Source: Mucilaginibacter sp. JRF
GTDB taxonomy: Bacteria; Bacteroidota; Bacteroidia; Sphingobacteriales; Sphingobacteriaceae
Direction of reading: 5' to 3'
Assembly: GCF_015223065.1 (NCBI RefSeq)
Contig: NZ_JADFBY010000001.1
Location: 62,001 to 126,000, forward strand
DNA: 64,000 bases
The position numbers and the translations under genes were made by a program. Of this stretch, positions 26,650 through 36,427 are shown in pieces. The notes under the pieces were generated by a model. That model was not told where the DNA came from. It was given only the letters and a program-made list of their open reading frames with translations, and ran no database searches. The stretch's first letter is position 1; each line of letters begins with the position of its first letter.

Positions 26650-26904
26650 TTAAGCCTGGCGCAATGTGAACGAGTAGCTTTCCATAATAAGGTTGGCCAG
26701 CAGGTTTTTGCATGCTTCGTCAACCTTAGCGGTAGCTGCTGCTTCGCTTTCAGCCTCGATCTCTAAAGTAATGTGTTTGCCAATGCGCACGTTCTGAATT
26801 TCGGCCAAACCAAGGTTTTTCATGCTGCCGGTTACGGCTTTACCTTGAGGGTCCAATATTTCTTTTTTTGGCATTACATCGATCTCAGCCTGAAACTTTA
26901 TCAT
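26650..26904 (-). CDS. purS: Phosphoribosylformylglycinamidine synthase subunit PurS
   Basis: The small subunit of the three-part FGAM synthase (PurS-PurQ-PurL) of purine synthesis. The 84 residues show the family pattern: FQAEIDVMPKKEILDPQGKAV, GLAEIQNVRIGKHI and the C-terminal CKNLLANLIMESY. purQ and purL are not in the window. It overlaps the start of pssA's downstream end by 20 nt on the same strand. Some Bacteroidota instead use a single long PurL, so this gene points to the multi-subunit form. Confidence 0.88.
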   Translation of the reverse strand: MIKFQAEIDVMPKKEILDPQGKAVTGSMKNLGLAEIQNVRIGKHITLEIEAESEAAATAKVDEACKNLLANLIMESYSFTLRQA

Positions 26905-27610
26905 TTGCTAATTTGAATTGAATTAATGATAGGGTGATATAAAATATGATAACCACCGGAACAGCGGCAAATTTAAAAAATAGTATCAATATTGCCGAAA
27001 GCAGCAACAGTAAATAGCGGTAAATATTTTTATTGAAGTCGCGATTCTTGAATTTTAACGACATCAGAGGCAGCTCGGCCACCAGTAAAGCGCACATAAC
27101 CAGTATAAATACAGTTAAAGCGTAGGGGTTAAATAATATTTCGCTAACCTCGGGTATTTGTTGTAAAATAAGCGGGAACGAGGCTATCAATATGGCGTTT
27201 GCCGGTGTTGGCAGCCCAATAAAGCTTTCGGCCTGGCGGGTATCGTTGTTAAACTTGGCCAAACGCAACGCCGAAAATACCGGTATCAGGAAAGCAACGA
27301 ACGGCAGGTAATCACTCACCACACCCATTTGCGGGCCTTGTTGAAAAAATTCGTATAAAATTACCGATGGCAATACGCCAAAGCTCACCATATCGGCCAG
27401 CGAATCCAGATCCTTACCTATCCCTGAATAGGATTGAAGCACACGTGAGGCCAGGCCGTCAAAAAAATCAAATATGGCCGATAGGAATATAGCGTACGAT
27501 GCAAATATCAGATTATCAGCCGTAAAGGTTAATACTATCCCTATACAGCCACTAAACAGGTTAGCACAGGTAATAAAATTCGGAAGGTGTTTTCTGACGC
27601 TTTGCTTCAT
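26885..27610 (-). CDS. pssA: CDP-diacylglycerol-serine O-phosphatidyltransferase
   Basis: Membrane enzyme making phosphatidylserine, the precursor of phosphatidylethanolamine. From the ATG at 27610 the 241 residues begin MKQSVRKHLPNFITCANLFSGC, a typical start. The CDP-alcohol phosphotransferase motif reads DGLASR-x7-GIGKDLDSLADMVSFG (residues about 50-80), with Ser where Ala is usual before the Arg. About seven hydrophobic helices follow. Its 3' end overlaps purS by 20 nt. Confidence 0.92.
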   Translation of the reverse strand: MKQSVRKHLPNFITCANLFSGCIGIVLTFTADNLIFASYAIFLSAIFDFFDGLASRVLQSYSGIGKDLDSLADMVSFGVLPSVILYEFFQQGPQMGVVSDYLPFVAFLIPVFSALRLAKFNNDTRQAESFIGLPTPANAILIASFPLILQQIPEVSEILFNPYALTVFILVMCALLVAELPLMSLKFKNRDFNKNIYRYLLLLLSAILILFFKFAAVPVVIIFYITLSLIQFKLANDKVSG

Positions 27611-27701
27611 TTCAAGCCATGAAGGTATCAATAAATCAATAATCACGAAGTTACAAGTTAATTTTTGCTAACTTATAAACTTCGCGATTATTAAATTATT
27701 A

Positions 27702-29324
27702 TTAGGAATTCATTGAGATCAGGAATTCTTCGTTGGTTCTTGTGCCACGTATCTGGCTTTGCAAAAACTCCATTGATTCCTGCGAATTCATATCAGCAAG
27801 GTGATTACGCAGTATCCATATACGCTGCAACGCGTCGCGGTCAAGCAACAGATCGTCGCGGCGGGTGCTTGATGCGGTAATATCAATAGCCGGAAATATG
27901 CGTTTGTTTGATAGCTTACGATCCAACTGAAGCTCCATGTTACCGGTACCTTTAAATTCTTCAAAGATAACCTCGTCCATTTTCGAGCCTGTTTCGGTAA
28001 GCGCTGTAGCTATAATGGTAAGCGAGCCGCCATCCTCAATGTTACGGGCCGCGCCAAAAAAGCGCTTAGGCTTGTGCAACGCGTTAGCATCCACACCACC
28101 AGAAAGTATTTTACCTGATGCCGGGGCAACGGTGTTGTAAGCACGGGCAAGGCGGGTAATTGAGTCGAGCAGTATAACTACGTCATGACCGCACTCAACC
28201 ATACGCTTAGCTTTTTCTAATACAATGTTGGCGATTTTTACGTGTCTTTCGGCAGGCTCATCAAATGTTGATGATACCACTTCGGCACGTACGCTGCGGG
28301 CCATATCGGTAACCTCCTCGGGGCGTTCGTCAATCAACAGGATGATCAGGTATACCTCCGGGTGGTTTTTGGCGATGGCGTTAGCAACATCCTTTAATAA
28401 CATGGTTTTACCCGTTTTTGGCTGAGCTACGATCAAACCACGCTGACCTTTACCAATAGGCGAGAAAAGGTCCATTATACGGGTTGAGTAGTTGTTAGCG
28501 TCAGTAAACAGGTTCAATCTTTCCGACGGGAAAAGCGGCGTTAAGTGATCAAACGGAACACGGTCGCGCACTTCGGCAGGTATACGGCCGTTAATGGCCT
28601 CTACACGTACCAGCGGGAAGTATTTTTCACCCTCTTTTGGCGGGCGTATGCTACCACGCACAGTATCACCGGTTTTTAAGCCGAATAGTTTTATTTGCGA
28701 TTGCGATACATAAATATCATCAGGCGAAGTCAGGTAGTTATAGTCTGACGAGCGAAGGAAACCGTAACCATCAGGCATTATCTCCAATACACCCTCGTTA
28801 ATAATAACGTTATCAAAATCAAGGTTGATGGCTTCCTGCTGTTTTTGTTGATTAGGGTTAATGCGGCGCTCAAATTTTTGCGGGCGTGGCTCGGCAGGGG
28901 CTTCTTGTCTAACAACAGGGGCTTCGGCCTGTACCGGGGCGGCGGCTTCTACAGGTGCTTCCTCAGTTTCTTCGGTAGCAGGTGTTTCATCTTCCGGTAA
29001 ATCAAACAAGTTGGTATCATTAAGCGGCACCTCTTGCCTGCGGGCAGGCGATGGGTTGGCTGTTTTTACAGTACGTGTTCTTTTACGGGGCCTTTCGGCA
29101 GTATCGGCATCAGCTTCCGCCTGGGGTGCTGCATTTTTTTCAGTATAGTTTTGTTCAACAATACTTTGCTGAGCTTTGGCCACTTCAATAAGTTGCTGCT
29201 GCTCTTTTATACGTGTTACAAGCTGGGCTTTTCTAAGTTCATCGGCTTCGCCTATACCTAAGCTCTTTGCGATCTCACGCAGCTCAGATACGAGCTTGTC
29301 GTTCAATTCAATCTTATCAGACAT
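27702..29324 (-). CDS. rho: Transcription termination factor Rho
   Basis: Hexameric RNA helicase ending transcription. The 540 residues are longer than E. coli Rho (419). An N-terminal Rho_N helical domain (residues about 8-45) is followed by a Glu/Ala/Pro/Gln-rich disordered insert (about 70-160), then the RNA-binding cold-shock-like domain ([21 protein letters not shown]) and the ATPase with Walker [12 protein letters not shown], Walker [17 protein letters not shown] and the Q/R-loop region [29 protein letters not shown] 250-nt AT-rich gap separates it from divergent pyrF. Confidence 0.97.
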   Translation of the reverse strand: MSDKIELNDKLVSELREIAKSLGIGEADELRKAQLVTRIKEQQQLIEVAKAQQSIVEQNYTEKNAAPQAEADADTAERPRKRTRTVKTANPSPARRQEVPLNDTNLFDLPEDETPATEETEEAPVEAAAPVQAEAPVVRQEAPAEPRPQKFERRINPNQQKQQEAINLDFDNVIINEGVLEIMPDGYGFLRSSDYNYLTSPDDIYVSQSQIKLFGLKTGDTVRGSIRPPKEGEKYFPLVRVEAINGRIPAEVRDRVPFDHLTPLFPSERLNLFTDANNYSTRIMDLFSPIGKGQRGLIVAQPKTGKTMLLKDVANAIAKNHPEVYLIILLIDERPEEVTDMARSVRAEVVSSTFDEPAERHVKIANIVLEKAKRMVECGHDVVILLDSITRLARAYNTVAPASGKILSGGVDANALHKPKRFFGAARNIEDGGSLTIIATALTETGSKMDEVIFEEFKGTGNMELQLDRKLSNKRIFPAIDITASSTRRDDLLLDRDALQRIWILRNHLADMNSQESMEFLQSQIRGTRTNEEFLISMNS

Positions 29325-29593
29325 GATTTGGATTATAGTTCAAAAGAATTATTTTGTTTGACAGGTTATCCCCGCATCCCTACGCAGCACTTTCGTAACT
29401 TATGCAACTGTTATAATATTATTAAATAACCCGGAATTTTAAATTGTTTCTTTAGTGCAAGAAAAATTCAAAGAGGAAAACAGTGCAATGTTACTTAAAT
29501 ATTTTCAAATAGCAAATTCTCAAAAATATTTATCGTGTTTAAGGCTAACAGTTTTATTAATTTTTAGTTTTTTTGACCCTTAAATTATTTTGC

Positions 29594-30427
29594 ATGATTT
29601 CGAGAGAACAGCTTATTGAACAAATAAAATTAAAGCGCAGCTTTTTATGCGTTGGCCTTGATACGGATATTAACAAGATCCCCGAATTTTTAAAGGAATA
29701 CCCCGACCCGATATTTGAGTTCAACAAGCGTATAATTGATGCTACTAAGGACCATTGTATATCCTACAAACCCAACGCTGCCTTTTACGAAAGCCGTGGC
29801 GTTAAGGGCCTGCAAAGCCTGATAGACACCTATAAATATATACCCAAGGATACCCTGAGTATTATTGACGCCAAGCGTGGCGACATCGGCAATACATCTG
29901 ACATGTATGCCCGTGCCTTTTTTGATGAGGCCGAAACCGAAATGGGTTTTGATGCCATCACCGTTACCCCATACATGGGTAATGACAGTGTTACGCCTTA
30001 TTTAAAGTATGATGGCAAGTGGATAATTCTGCTGGCGCTTACCTCATCGGTAGGTAGTAAGGATTTTCAGTATCTGGAAACACCGGACGGTCATTTATTT
30101 GAAACCGTAATTAAAAAGGCTAACACTTGGGCCGGTGCCGACAGGCTGATGTTTGTGGTAGGGGCAACCAAAAGCACCGAGTTTACCAACATACGCCAAT
30201 ACGCGCCCGACAACTTTTTGCTAGTACCGGGAGTAGGCGCCCAGGGTGGCAGCCTGGAAGATGTTTGTAAATACGGCATCACCAAAGATTGCGGCCTGAT
30301 CGTTAACGCGTCACGCTCTATCATCTACGCCTCCAACGGTCATGACTTCGCCGAAGCCGCCCGCGCCGAAGCCCAGAACTTGCAAAAGCAAATGGAAGTT
30401 GAGTTGGAGAAGGCAGGGATTATATAA
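29594..30427 (+). CDS. pyrF: Orotidine 5'-phosphate decarboxylase (type 2)
   Basis: Decarboxylates OMP to UMP. From the ATG at 29594 the 277 residues begin [25 protein letters not shown]. The catalytic segment [22 protein letters not shown] identifies the longer mycobacterial/Myxococcus-type enzyme. [15 protein letters not shown] and [12 protein letters not shown] are the phosphate-gripper segments. The stop codon TAA (30425-30427) overlaps the first two bases of an A repeat, so the gene ends exactly at the repeat boundary. Confidence 0.94.
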   Translation: MISREQLIEQIKLKRSFLCVGLDTDINKIPEFLKEYPDPIFEFNKRIIDATKDHCISYKPNAAFYESRGVKGLQSLIDTYKYIPKDTLSIIDAKRGDIGNTSDMYARAFFDEAETEMGFDAITVTPYMGNDSVTPYLKYDGKWIILLALTSSVGSKDFQYLETPDGHLFETVIKKANTWAGADRLMFVVGATKSTEFTNIRQYAPDNFLLVPGVGAQGGSLEDVCKYGITKDCGLIVNASRSIIYASNGHDFAEAARAEAQNLQKQMEVELEKAGII

Positions 30428-30463
30428 CCCCTCCTAAATCCTCCCCGATAGGGGAGGACTTTT
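30426..30463. repeat. A repeat abutting the pyrF stop
   Basis: G/C-rich block with CCTCCCC / GGGGAGG arms, the same family as at 7373. Its first bases form part of the pyrF stop codon. Confidence 0.8.
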
Positions 30464-30483
30464 AACAATCAATTTTAAAATAT

Positions 30484-30563
30484 TGTCATTTCGACCGAGG
30501 TACGAGGAGAAATCTGTCGCTTGGTTATGAACGCGTACAGATTTCTCCTACGTCGAAATGACA
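30484..30563. repeat. B element (80-nt inverted-repeat element)
   Basis: Complete copy with ends TGTCATTTCGA and TCGAAATGACA. The interior holds AGGAGAAATCTG on the left and CAGATTTCTCCT on the right, around a variable 20-nt centre. Confidence 0.85.
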
Positions 30564-30588
30564 TGATTTTTTTAATTAATAGTCGGCG

Positions 30589-30624
30589 AAACCCCTCCCT
30601 AACCCTCCCGTGGGGAGGGAATTA
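30589..30624. repeat. A repeat, variant form
   Basis: CCCTCCCTAACCCTCCC-type variant that bounds one end of every C element in the window. Confidence 0.8.
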
Positions 30625-30987
30625 ATAGTATCTTATAAAAAGCCAACCATATTAAAAGCACAAACCGTAAATAACCTCTATTACCGGCATCAGAAATGCC
30701 CGGAGCAGCATAAGCCTTGCCAAAGCATAACCTTTCATCGGGCAGGGCGTAGCCGGCAGTTTTTGCTTCTTTTGTCTGCACAAAAGAAGTTAAGGACAGG
30801 TAATGAAGCGATTTTGAGAAGTGCTTTGATTAAGGGTTGTTTTTTAATCATCGTTAGTCTGCTCTTGGGCGCAGGGCCCAGTTACTTTGTCTTAGACACA
30901 AAGTAACCAAAAGTCAAGGTAGAAAAAAACTTCCGCCCACAAGGCCATATTCCCTGGCCCGGTTTTCTGCCAGGCTTACGCGCTTTT
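30625..30987 (-). repeat. C element, copy 1 (inverted)
   Basis: About 360 nt that align, as the reverse complement, with 35112-35493 and 62006-62348 over nearly their whole length. Conserved hairpins include CCTGGC / GCCAGG, GTTACTTTGT / ACAAAGTAAC (30881-30890 with 30898-30907), TGGGC / GCCCA and GGCAT / ATGCC. No frame stays open through all three copies, so it is not a conserved gene. It may be a miniature transposable element or a transcribed structured RNA. Confidence 0.8.
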
Positions 30988-31022
30988 AACCCCTCCTAAA
31001 TCCTCCCCATTGGGAGGACTTA
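30988..31022. repeat. A repeat
   Basis: CCCCTCCTAAATCCTCCCC-type block at the other end of C copy 1. Confidence 0.8.
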
Positions 31023-31031
31023 AAAAACTCT

Positions 31032-31112
31032 TGTCATTTCGAACGAGGTACGAGGAGAAATCTATCGCCAGATTAATAAACGTGTACAGATTTCTCCTTC
31101 GTCGAAATGACA
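31032..31112. repeat. B element
   Basis: Complete 81-nt copy with TGTCATTTCGA / TCGAAATGACA termini. Confidence 0.85.
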
Positions 31113-31131
31113 TAATTATTAAGTAGTATTC

Positions 31132-31166
31132 AAGTCCTCCCCCTCGGGGAGGATTTAGGAGGGGTT
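31132..31166. repeat. A repeat, inverted orientation
   Basis: Reverse-complement copy of the A block, facing the one at 30988. Confidence 0.8.
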
Positions 31167-31183
31167 GTACAAGGGGTAATCTG

Positions 31184-31234
31184 CACATGTTCATTAGCAA
31201 AGCGACAGATTTCTCGCTATCTCTCGAAATGACA
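31184..31234. repeat. B element, right half only
   Basis: Ends in TCGAAATGACA but lacks the left terminus: a truncated or rearranged copy. Confidence 0.7.
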
Positions 31235-31254
31235 ATAATACATTTAAAAACAAA

Positions 31255-31283
31255 AAAGCCCCTCTCCATCAGGAGAAGGGCTT
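31255..31283 (-). terminator. Intrinsic terminator of yidC
   Basis: The stem AAGCCCCTCTCC / GGAGAAGGGCTT (one mismatch, 4-nt loop), followed leftward by six T, lies about 27 nt past the yidC stop. Confidence 0.8.
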
Positions 31284-31309
31284 TGTGAGATAGTTAAGCT
31301 CACGTTTTT

Positions 31310-33115
31310 TTATTTCTTTTTCTGTTGCGCTTGTTGTTGCTGGCGCATCATCTCTTCCAAACGGGCAGAGAAGCCTGATTTTTTCTTTTTGGCATCCTCG
31401 GGCTTGGCTTTATTCTCCTGAATTTTGGCGTGGATCTTTTTATCGTCAACCATTAAACGGATAAGGTATTGCTGACCGAATGTTAACATGTTGGCAAGGA
31501 AGTAATAGTAATTCAAACCTGCCGGGTAGCTGTTCAGCATACCGAAAAAGATAAGCGGTGTAATATAACCGATATACTTCATTTGGCCGGTAGCACCTGA
31601 AAGTTGGTTGTTAAAGTAGGTGTAGATCAGCGTAGAGATGGTCATCAGCAAACACATTAAGCTGATGTGCGTCCAACCGATCAACGGCAGTGGCGAAAAT
31701 GATAGCACTGCATCATAAGTCGATAGATCCTTCATCCACAGGAAGCTCTCGCCACGCAGTTCAAACAAGCTCGGGAAAAAGCGGAAGAACGCGATAACGA
31801 TAGGCATTTGCAGCAATAGCGGCAAACAACCACCCAGCGGATTAACACCTGCCTTTTTGTAAAGCTTTAAATATTCCTGTTGTAATAGCGTAGGGTTATC
31901 TTCACCAACTTTTGTTTTAATCTCATCCATCTCAGGCTTAAGCACACGCATTTTAGCCATTGATAGGTATGATTTATAAGTAAGTGGCGACAATACCACC
32001 TTCAACAAAATGGTAAGGGCCAATATAATTATACCGTAATTCCAGTTAAAGGTGTTAAGCAGGTTAAATATTGGTAATACCGCGAAACGGTTAATGTATT
32101 TAAGCGGTCCCCAGCCCATATCAACCTGATCCTGCAAATCATAACCCTGATCTTTAAGGGTGCTGAAACGGTTAGGGCCAAAGTAGAATTCTAATGGGTA
32201 AACACCGCTTGCATCCTTAGCAACTGCCAAATCGGCCTTCATTTGCTTAACATCGGTTTGGGTATTTACATCGGTATTTACCGCTAATGTAGCCTTATCA
32301 AAACCGGTTTTGCTGATAAGTACGTTCGAGAAAAAGTGTTGCTTGAACGATACCCACTGTACTTTTTTATTATCCTCAATAACGTTCTTCTGCTCATCTT
32401 CACTAACACTCAGGTTGTTAACATTGGCATCAACAAATTTATAGTACACGGTAGAGTACTGGCGCTCCTGCTTCATGTCCTTCTCCTGCTTGTGCAGGCT
32501 GGCCGTCCAGTTAAGGTTTAGCAAACCGTTGTTACCTATCAGGGCATCCATACCGGTAGGCTTAATGCTTAGGTCAAGCTTAAAGCCTTTGTCGGCAAGG
32601 GTGTAAGTGTAGTCAATGTACTGTGTTGGGCTGTAGCTTAAACGCAGGGTTACATTGTTTTTTGAAGCTTGTACCGGTGCAAAGTAAAGCGTAGCCGTGT
32701 TAAAACCACGACCGGCAGCATTTATCGTAGTACCAAAGCTGTTGCCATCGCCATCAAATAAAACAAGGGCCTTTTTATCAAAGGTTTTGTAGCCTTTAAG
32801 CTCTACCGATTCAACTTTACCACCAAGGGTGCTTAAGTCAACTTTAACATCGCTGTTTTCCAGAACAATTTGCTGGGCTTTGCCGGCTATCGCGGCACCG
32901 AACGGGCCTTTCATAGCAGCAGAATCAACAGCCGGTGTTGCAACTGGTGCTGTGCTTTTGGCAACAGCCGATTTTTTGCCGCTTTTTGCTGCCGAGGCAG
33001 CTTCGGTGCGCTCTTTTTCTTTCTTTATTTCTTCTGGCGATGGTTTGATCAGGTAAAACCCGCCAACCATTATCAGCATGATCAGGAATAATCCTGTGAA
33101 TGTATTTCTATCCAT
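31310..33115 (-). CDS. yidC: Membrane protein insertase YidC
   Basis: Inserts and folds inner-membrane proteins with or without SecYEG. The 601 residues match the long Gram-negative type: an N-terminal membrane anchor (residues 5-24), an Ala/Lys-rich linker, a large periplasmic beta domain (about 70-340), and five C-terminal helices beginning near YGIIILALTILLKVVLSPLTYKSY. The tail is rich in Lys and Gln (RQQQQAQQKKK), as expected for ribosome contact. pyrG lies 20 nt upstream on the same strand, so they probably share a transcript. Confidence 0.96.
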   Translation of the reverse strand: MDRNTFTGLFLIMLIMVGGFYLIKPSPEEIKKEKERTEAASAAKSGKKSAVAKSTAPVATPAVDSAAMKGPFGAAIAGKAQQIVLENSDVKVDLSTLGGKVESVELKGYKTFDKKALVLFDGDGNSFGTTINAAGRGFNTATLYFAPVQASKNNVTLRLSYSPTQYIDYTYTLADKGFKLDLSIKPTGMDALIGNNGLLNLNWTASLHKQEKDMKQERQYSTVYYKFVDANVNNLSVSEDEQKNVIEDNKKVQWVSFKQHFFSNVLISKTGFDKATLAVNTDVNTQTDVKQMKADLAVAKDASGVYPLEFYFGPNRFSTLKDQGYDLQDQVDMGWGPLKYINRFAVLPIFNLLNTFNWNYGIIILALTILLKVVLSPLTYKSYLSMAKMRVLKPEMDEIKTKVGEDNPTLLQQEYLKLYKKAGVNPLGGCLPLLLQMPIVIAFFRFFPSLFELRGESFLWMKDLSTYDAVLSFSPLPLIGWTHISLMCLLMTISTLIYTYFNNQLSGATGQMKYIGYITPLIFFGMLNSYPAGLNYYYFLANMLTFGQQYLIRLMVDDKKIHAKIQENKAKPEDAKKKKSGFSARLEEMMRQQQQAQQKKK

Positions 33116-33135
33116 TATTTAAAATCGAACAATAA

Positions 33136-34746
33136 TTAATTCTTGCGGGCATAGGCCAGCGAAGCGGCGACAAAGTTAATAAAAAGTGGGTGCGGATTAG
33201 CAACTGTTGATTTTAATTCGGGGTGAAACTGCGCGCCTACAAAGTATGGGTGATTTTTAAGTTCAACTATCTCAACCAAACCGTTTTCAGGGTTGATGCC
33301 TGATGGTATCATACCCGCTTCTTCGTACTTTTTAAGGTACTCGTTATTGAACTCGTAACGGTGACGATGGCGCTCGCTGATATGTGTTTTTCCGTAGATG
33401 GTTGCCGCTCTTGAGCCCTTTTTCAAATCGCAAGGGTAGGCGCCCAAACGCATGGTACCACCTTTGGCGGTAATGTTTTTCTGCTCCTCCATCATGCTGA
33501 TCACCGGATATTTAGTATCAGGGTTCATTTCGGTACTGTTGGCGCTTTCAAGCTTAAGCACGTTACGGCCAAACTCAACAACCGAACATTGCATACCCAG
33601 ACATATACCGAAGAAAGGTATATTGTTTTCGCGTACGTAACGGATGGCTTCTATCTTACCTTCGAAACCACGCTCGCCAAAGCCCGGTGCAACAAGTACG
33701 CCATGCAGGCCTTTAAGGCGCTCAACGGCATTGCCGGGAGTTAATTGTTCTGAGTGAATGTACTCAACCTTAACCTTACATTCGTTTTTAGCACCGGCAT
33801 GTATAAAGGCTTCGGTAATTGATTTGTAAGCATCTGGAAGTTCAACGTATTTACCTACCAGGCCAATACGCACTTCAGATGTAGGGTTTTTAAGGCGACC
33901 TAAAAAGTCTTTCCAGCTTTCAAGGGCAGGCTCGTTTTTATGCGGAAGTTTGAATTTTGTCAGTACCGTTTTGTCCAGCTGCTCTTTAAGCATCAGCAAA
34001 GGCACGTCATAAATGGTTGATGCATCTATTGATTCAATAACCGCGTTGATGTTCACGTTACAGAACAGGGCTATCTTTTTACGCAGCTCCTGGGTTAAGT
34101 GATGTTCGGTACGGCAAACCAATATATCAGGCTGAATACCATACTCCAGCAACATTTTAACAGAGTGTTGTGTCGGTTTGGTTTTCAGTTCGCCCGCGGC
34201 AGCCAAAAACGGCACCAGGGTAAGGTGAATAACCAGTGAGTTGCTTGAGCCAACTTCCCAGCGGAACTGGCGCACAGCCTCCACAAACGGCAACGATTCA
34301 ATATCGCCAACGGTACCACCAATTTCGGTGATCACGATATCATAATCGCCGCTCTCGCCCAAAATGCGGAAGTTGCGTTTTATCTCGTCGGTTATGTGTG
34401 GTACCACCTGTACGGTTTTGCCCAAAAAGGCACCTTCACGCTCTTTGTTAATAACGTTTTGGTAGATACGGCCGGTAGTGATGTTGTTTGATTGCGAGGT
34501 TGGGGTATTCAAAAAACGCTCGTAATGGCCAAGGTCAAGGTCGGTTTCGGCACCATCCTCGGTAACGTAACATTCGCCGTGCTCATAAGGGTTCAGCGTA
34601 CCCGGATCGACGTTAATATAAGGGTCGAACTTTTGGATAGTTACGCGGTAACCACGTGCCTGTAAGAGTTTAGCTAATGATGCGGAAATAATACCTTTCC
34701 CTAACGACGAAGTAACGCCGCCCGTAACAAAAATATACTTGGTCAT
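33136..34746 (-). CDS. pyrG: CTP synthase
   Basis: Aminates UTP to CTP using glutamine. The 536 residues have the N-terminal synthetase domain ([24 protein letters not shown] with the ATP loop; [18 protein letters not shown]) and the C-terminal class I glutaminase with nucleophile Cys in [15 protein letters not shown] and the His/Glu pair in QFHPELKS. A possible -7 element TACCTTTG on the minus strand (34808-34815) lies about 60 nt upstream, but no clear -33 partner was seen. It is the first gene of the pyrG-yidC pair. Confidence 0.97.
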   Translation of the reverse strand: MTKYIFVTGGVTSSLGKGIISASLAKLLQARGYRVTIQKFDPYINVDPGTLNPYEHGECYVTEDGAETDLDLGHYERFLNTPTSQSNNITTGRIYQNVINKEREGAFLGKTVQVVPHITDEIKRNFRILGESGDYDIVITEIGGTVGDIESLPFVEAVRQFRWEVGSSNSLVIHLTLVPFLAAAGELKTKPTQHSVKMLLEYGIQPDILVCRTEHHLTQELRKKIALFCNVNINAVIESIDASTIYDVPLLMLKEQLDKTVLTKFKLPHKNEPALESWKDFLGRLKNPTSEVRIGLVGKYVELPDAYKSITEAFIHAGAKNECKVKVEYIHSEQLTPGNAVERLKGLHGVLVAPGFGERGFEGKIEAIRYVRENNIPFFGICLGMQCSVVEFGRNVLKLESANSTEMNPDTKYPVISMMEEQKNITAKGGTMRLGAYPCDLKKGSRAATIYGKTHISERHRHRYEFNNEYLKKYEEAGMIPSGINPENGLVEIVELKNHPYFVGAQFHPELKSTVANPHPLFINFVAASLAYARKN

Positions 34747-34922
34747 GTTGTTTTTTGAATTTTAGCGACAGTTTTAACCTGCCACCAAATTGTTTGTGTA
34801 CGGGATACAAAGGTAAGAAATTTTAACAGTTTTTTGTGGTTGTTGAGAAATTGGGTGATGTTGAAATGTGCAGGTGTATAATTTATTGGTTGATAGTGGA
34901 GTGGGAATGATTTTTTCAACTT

Positions 34923-34966
34923 TGTCATTCGAGAAATCTGTACGCGTTTATTGTATGGTATAGATT
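34923..34966. repeat. B element, partial
   Basis: Left-half-like fragment (TGTCATTCGAGAAATCTG) that breaks off at the following A repeat. Confidence 0.6.
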
Positions 34967-35002
34967 AACCCCTTCTAAATCCTCCCCGAGGGGAGGACTT
35001 TT
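34967..35002. repeat. A repeat
   Basis: TCCTCCCCGAGGGGAGGA-type palindromic block, the same family as at 30426. Confidence 0.8.
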
Positions 35003-35020
35003 ATGGAACTTTATCAATTT

Positions 35021-35100
35021 TGTCATTTCGACAAAGCAGAAATCTACACGAGTTCATGCTAAGCGAGAGATTTCTCTCTCGTACCTCGTTCGAAATGACA
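35021..35100. repeat. B element
   Basis: Complete 80-nt copy, separated by about a dozen bases from C copy 2. Confidence 0.85.
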
Positions 35101-35111
35101 AAAAGTATAAT

Positions 35112-35493
35112 AAAAAAGCGCGGTGGCCTGGCAGAAAACCGGGCCAGGGAGTATGGCCTTGCGGGTGGAAGGTTTTTTCTGCCTTGATGTTTGGTTACTT
35201 TGCATCTAAGGTAAAGTAACTGGGCTCTGCGCCCAAGAGCAGGCTAACGATAATAAAATACAGCATCTTCATTAAAGCACTTTCACTGCTAATGAGCACA
35301 AGGATGTGCTTTATTGATCGATAGTGGTTGTCACTTTCTTTTTTGCAGAAAAAAGAAAGTAACCAAAGAAAAACTGCCGGCTACGCCCTGCCCGGTGAAA
35401 GTTTGTGCTCTGGCAGGGCTTGTGCTGCTCCGGGCATTTCTGATGCCGGTAATAGAGGTTATTTGCGGTTTGTGCTTTTGGTGCTTAGATATT
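35112..35493 (+). repeat. C element, copy 2
   Basis: Aligns with C copies 1 and 3. The long stem here is GTTACTTTGC / GTAAAGTAAC (35194-35203 with 35211-35220). Bounded left by a B element and right by a variant A repeat. The middle segment (about 35240-35350) differs most between copies. Confidence 0.8.
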
Positions 35494-35527
35494 AATACCC
35501 TCCCCATGGGAGGGTTAGGGAGGGGTT
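35494..35527. repeat. A repeat, variant form
   Basis: Variant A block closing C copy 2, as in copies 1 and 3. Confidence 0.8.
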
Positions 35528-35592
35528 TAGCGAACTATTATTTCCTCTCTATGTCAGTATGCTTTTACTTTTTTAAAGAAACGACACCAATC

Positions 35593-36360
35593 TTACAAAT
35601 TCAACAACTTCAAATCTTCCGGCGTATCAATAGCATGAGTTTCCAGCTCTGTTTCGGCAACTTGTATGCGGTAGCCATTCTCTATCCAGCGGAGTTGTTC
35701 AAGTTTTTCGGCGGTTTCGAGTGATGATACCGGGAGTTTGGTTATTTGCTGCAATACATCGGCACGATAGCCATAGATGCCTATGTGTTTAAAATAGGTG
35801 TGGAATTCCAGCCAGTTCTCAGGTTCTTCGCCGCGCAGATGGGGCAGGGGCGAGCGTGAAAAATATATAGCCTCAGATAGTTTATTGATCACCACTTTGG
35901 GCGAGTTGGTATTCAGCAGCTCCTGCTCGTTTTTTATGCGTTTAACGAGGGTGGCTATTTCGGTTTGGGCATTATCAAAGCAATTCGCCAGCTTGCTAAT
36001 TTGCTCCGGGTCAATATACGGTTCATCACCCTGAATGTTGATGATCACCTGGTACTGCGGGTGTTGTAAGGCTACTTCGGCACAACGGTCGGTGCCACTT
36101 TGGTGGTCACTGCCCGTCATTACGGCGAGGCCGCCAAAGTTGGTAACGTGGTCAAATATGCGCTCATCATCCGTAGCTACCATTATGGCGGCAAGGTCGG
36201 CACATTTGGATGCCTGCTCGTAAACACGCTGTATCATGCTCTTGCCCGCGATGTCAACCAATGGCTTGCCCGGAAATCGGCTCGACGCGTAGCGTGCAGG
36301 TATAATACCAAGAACAGAGCCCCTCCCGGCCTCCCCTGAAGGGGAGGTGATGTTTTGCAT
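35593..36360 (-). CDS. kdsB: 3-deoxy-manno-octulosonate cytidylyltransferase
   Basis: Activates Kdo as CMP-Kdo for LPS synthesis. The conserved protein begins LGIIPARYASSRFPGKPL, and normally a start codon directly precedes it. Here no ATG, GTG or TTG lies in that position: the codons just upstream, reading ITSPSGEAGRGSV, come from an A repeat (36318-36350). The nearest usable start is ATG at 36360, with another at 36378. Other motifs are VATDDERI, TGSDHQSGTDRCAEV, INIQGDEPYIDP and YKHIGIYGYR-like FKHIGIYGYR. A second A repeat fills the gap to the upstream kinase gene. Confidence 0.92.
   Translation of the reverse strand: MQNITSPSGEAGRGSVLGIIPARYASSRFPGKPLVDIAGKSMIQRVYEQASKCADLAAIMVATDDERIFDHVTNFGGLAVMTGSDHQSGTDRCAEVALQHPQYQVIINIQGDEPYIDPEQISKLANCFDNAQTEIATLVKRIKNEQELLNTNSPKVVINKLSEAIYFSRSPLPHLRGEEPENWLEFHTYFKHIGIYGYRADVLQQITKLPVSSLETAEKLEQLRWIENGYRIQVAETELETHAIDTPEDLKLLNL
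36318..36350. repeat. A repeat inside the kdsB 5' coding region
   Basis: CCCCTCCCGGCCTCCCC / GGGGAGG block read in frame as part of KdsB. This is the only A copy within a gene in this window. Confidence 0.8.
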
Positions 36361-36396
36361 ATTTGATATATCGGACATATTTAACAAGATATTATT

Positions 36397-36427
36397 AAGT
36401 CCCCCTTCGGGGGGATTTAGGGGGCCA
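36397..36427. repeat. A repeat touching the kinase stop codon
   Basis: AGTCCCCCTTCGGGGGGA-type block, ending at the base next to the stop of the deoxynucleoside kinase gene (36428). Confidence 0.8.

Noticed and set aside
30599-30906. Frames within C copy 1 as a small protein gene
   Set aside because: The frame is not kept in copies 2 and 3, which carry indels and stops, while nucleotide structure is conserved.
30426-31234. The repeat cluster as a CRISPR array
   Set aside because: The units are unequal in length, inverted relative to each other and not separated by uniform spacers. No cas genes are near.
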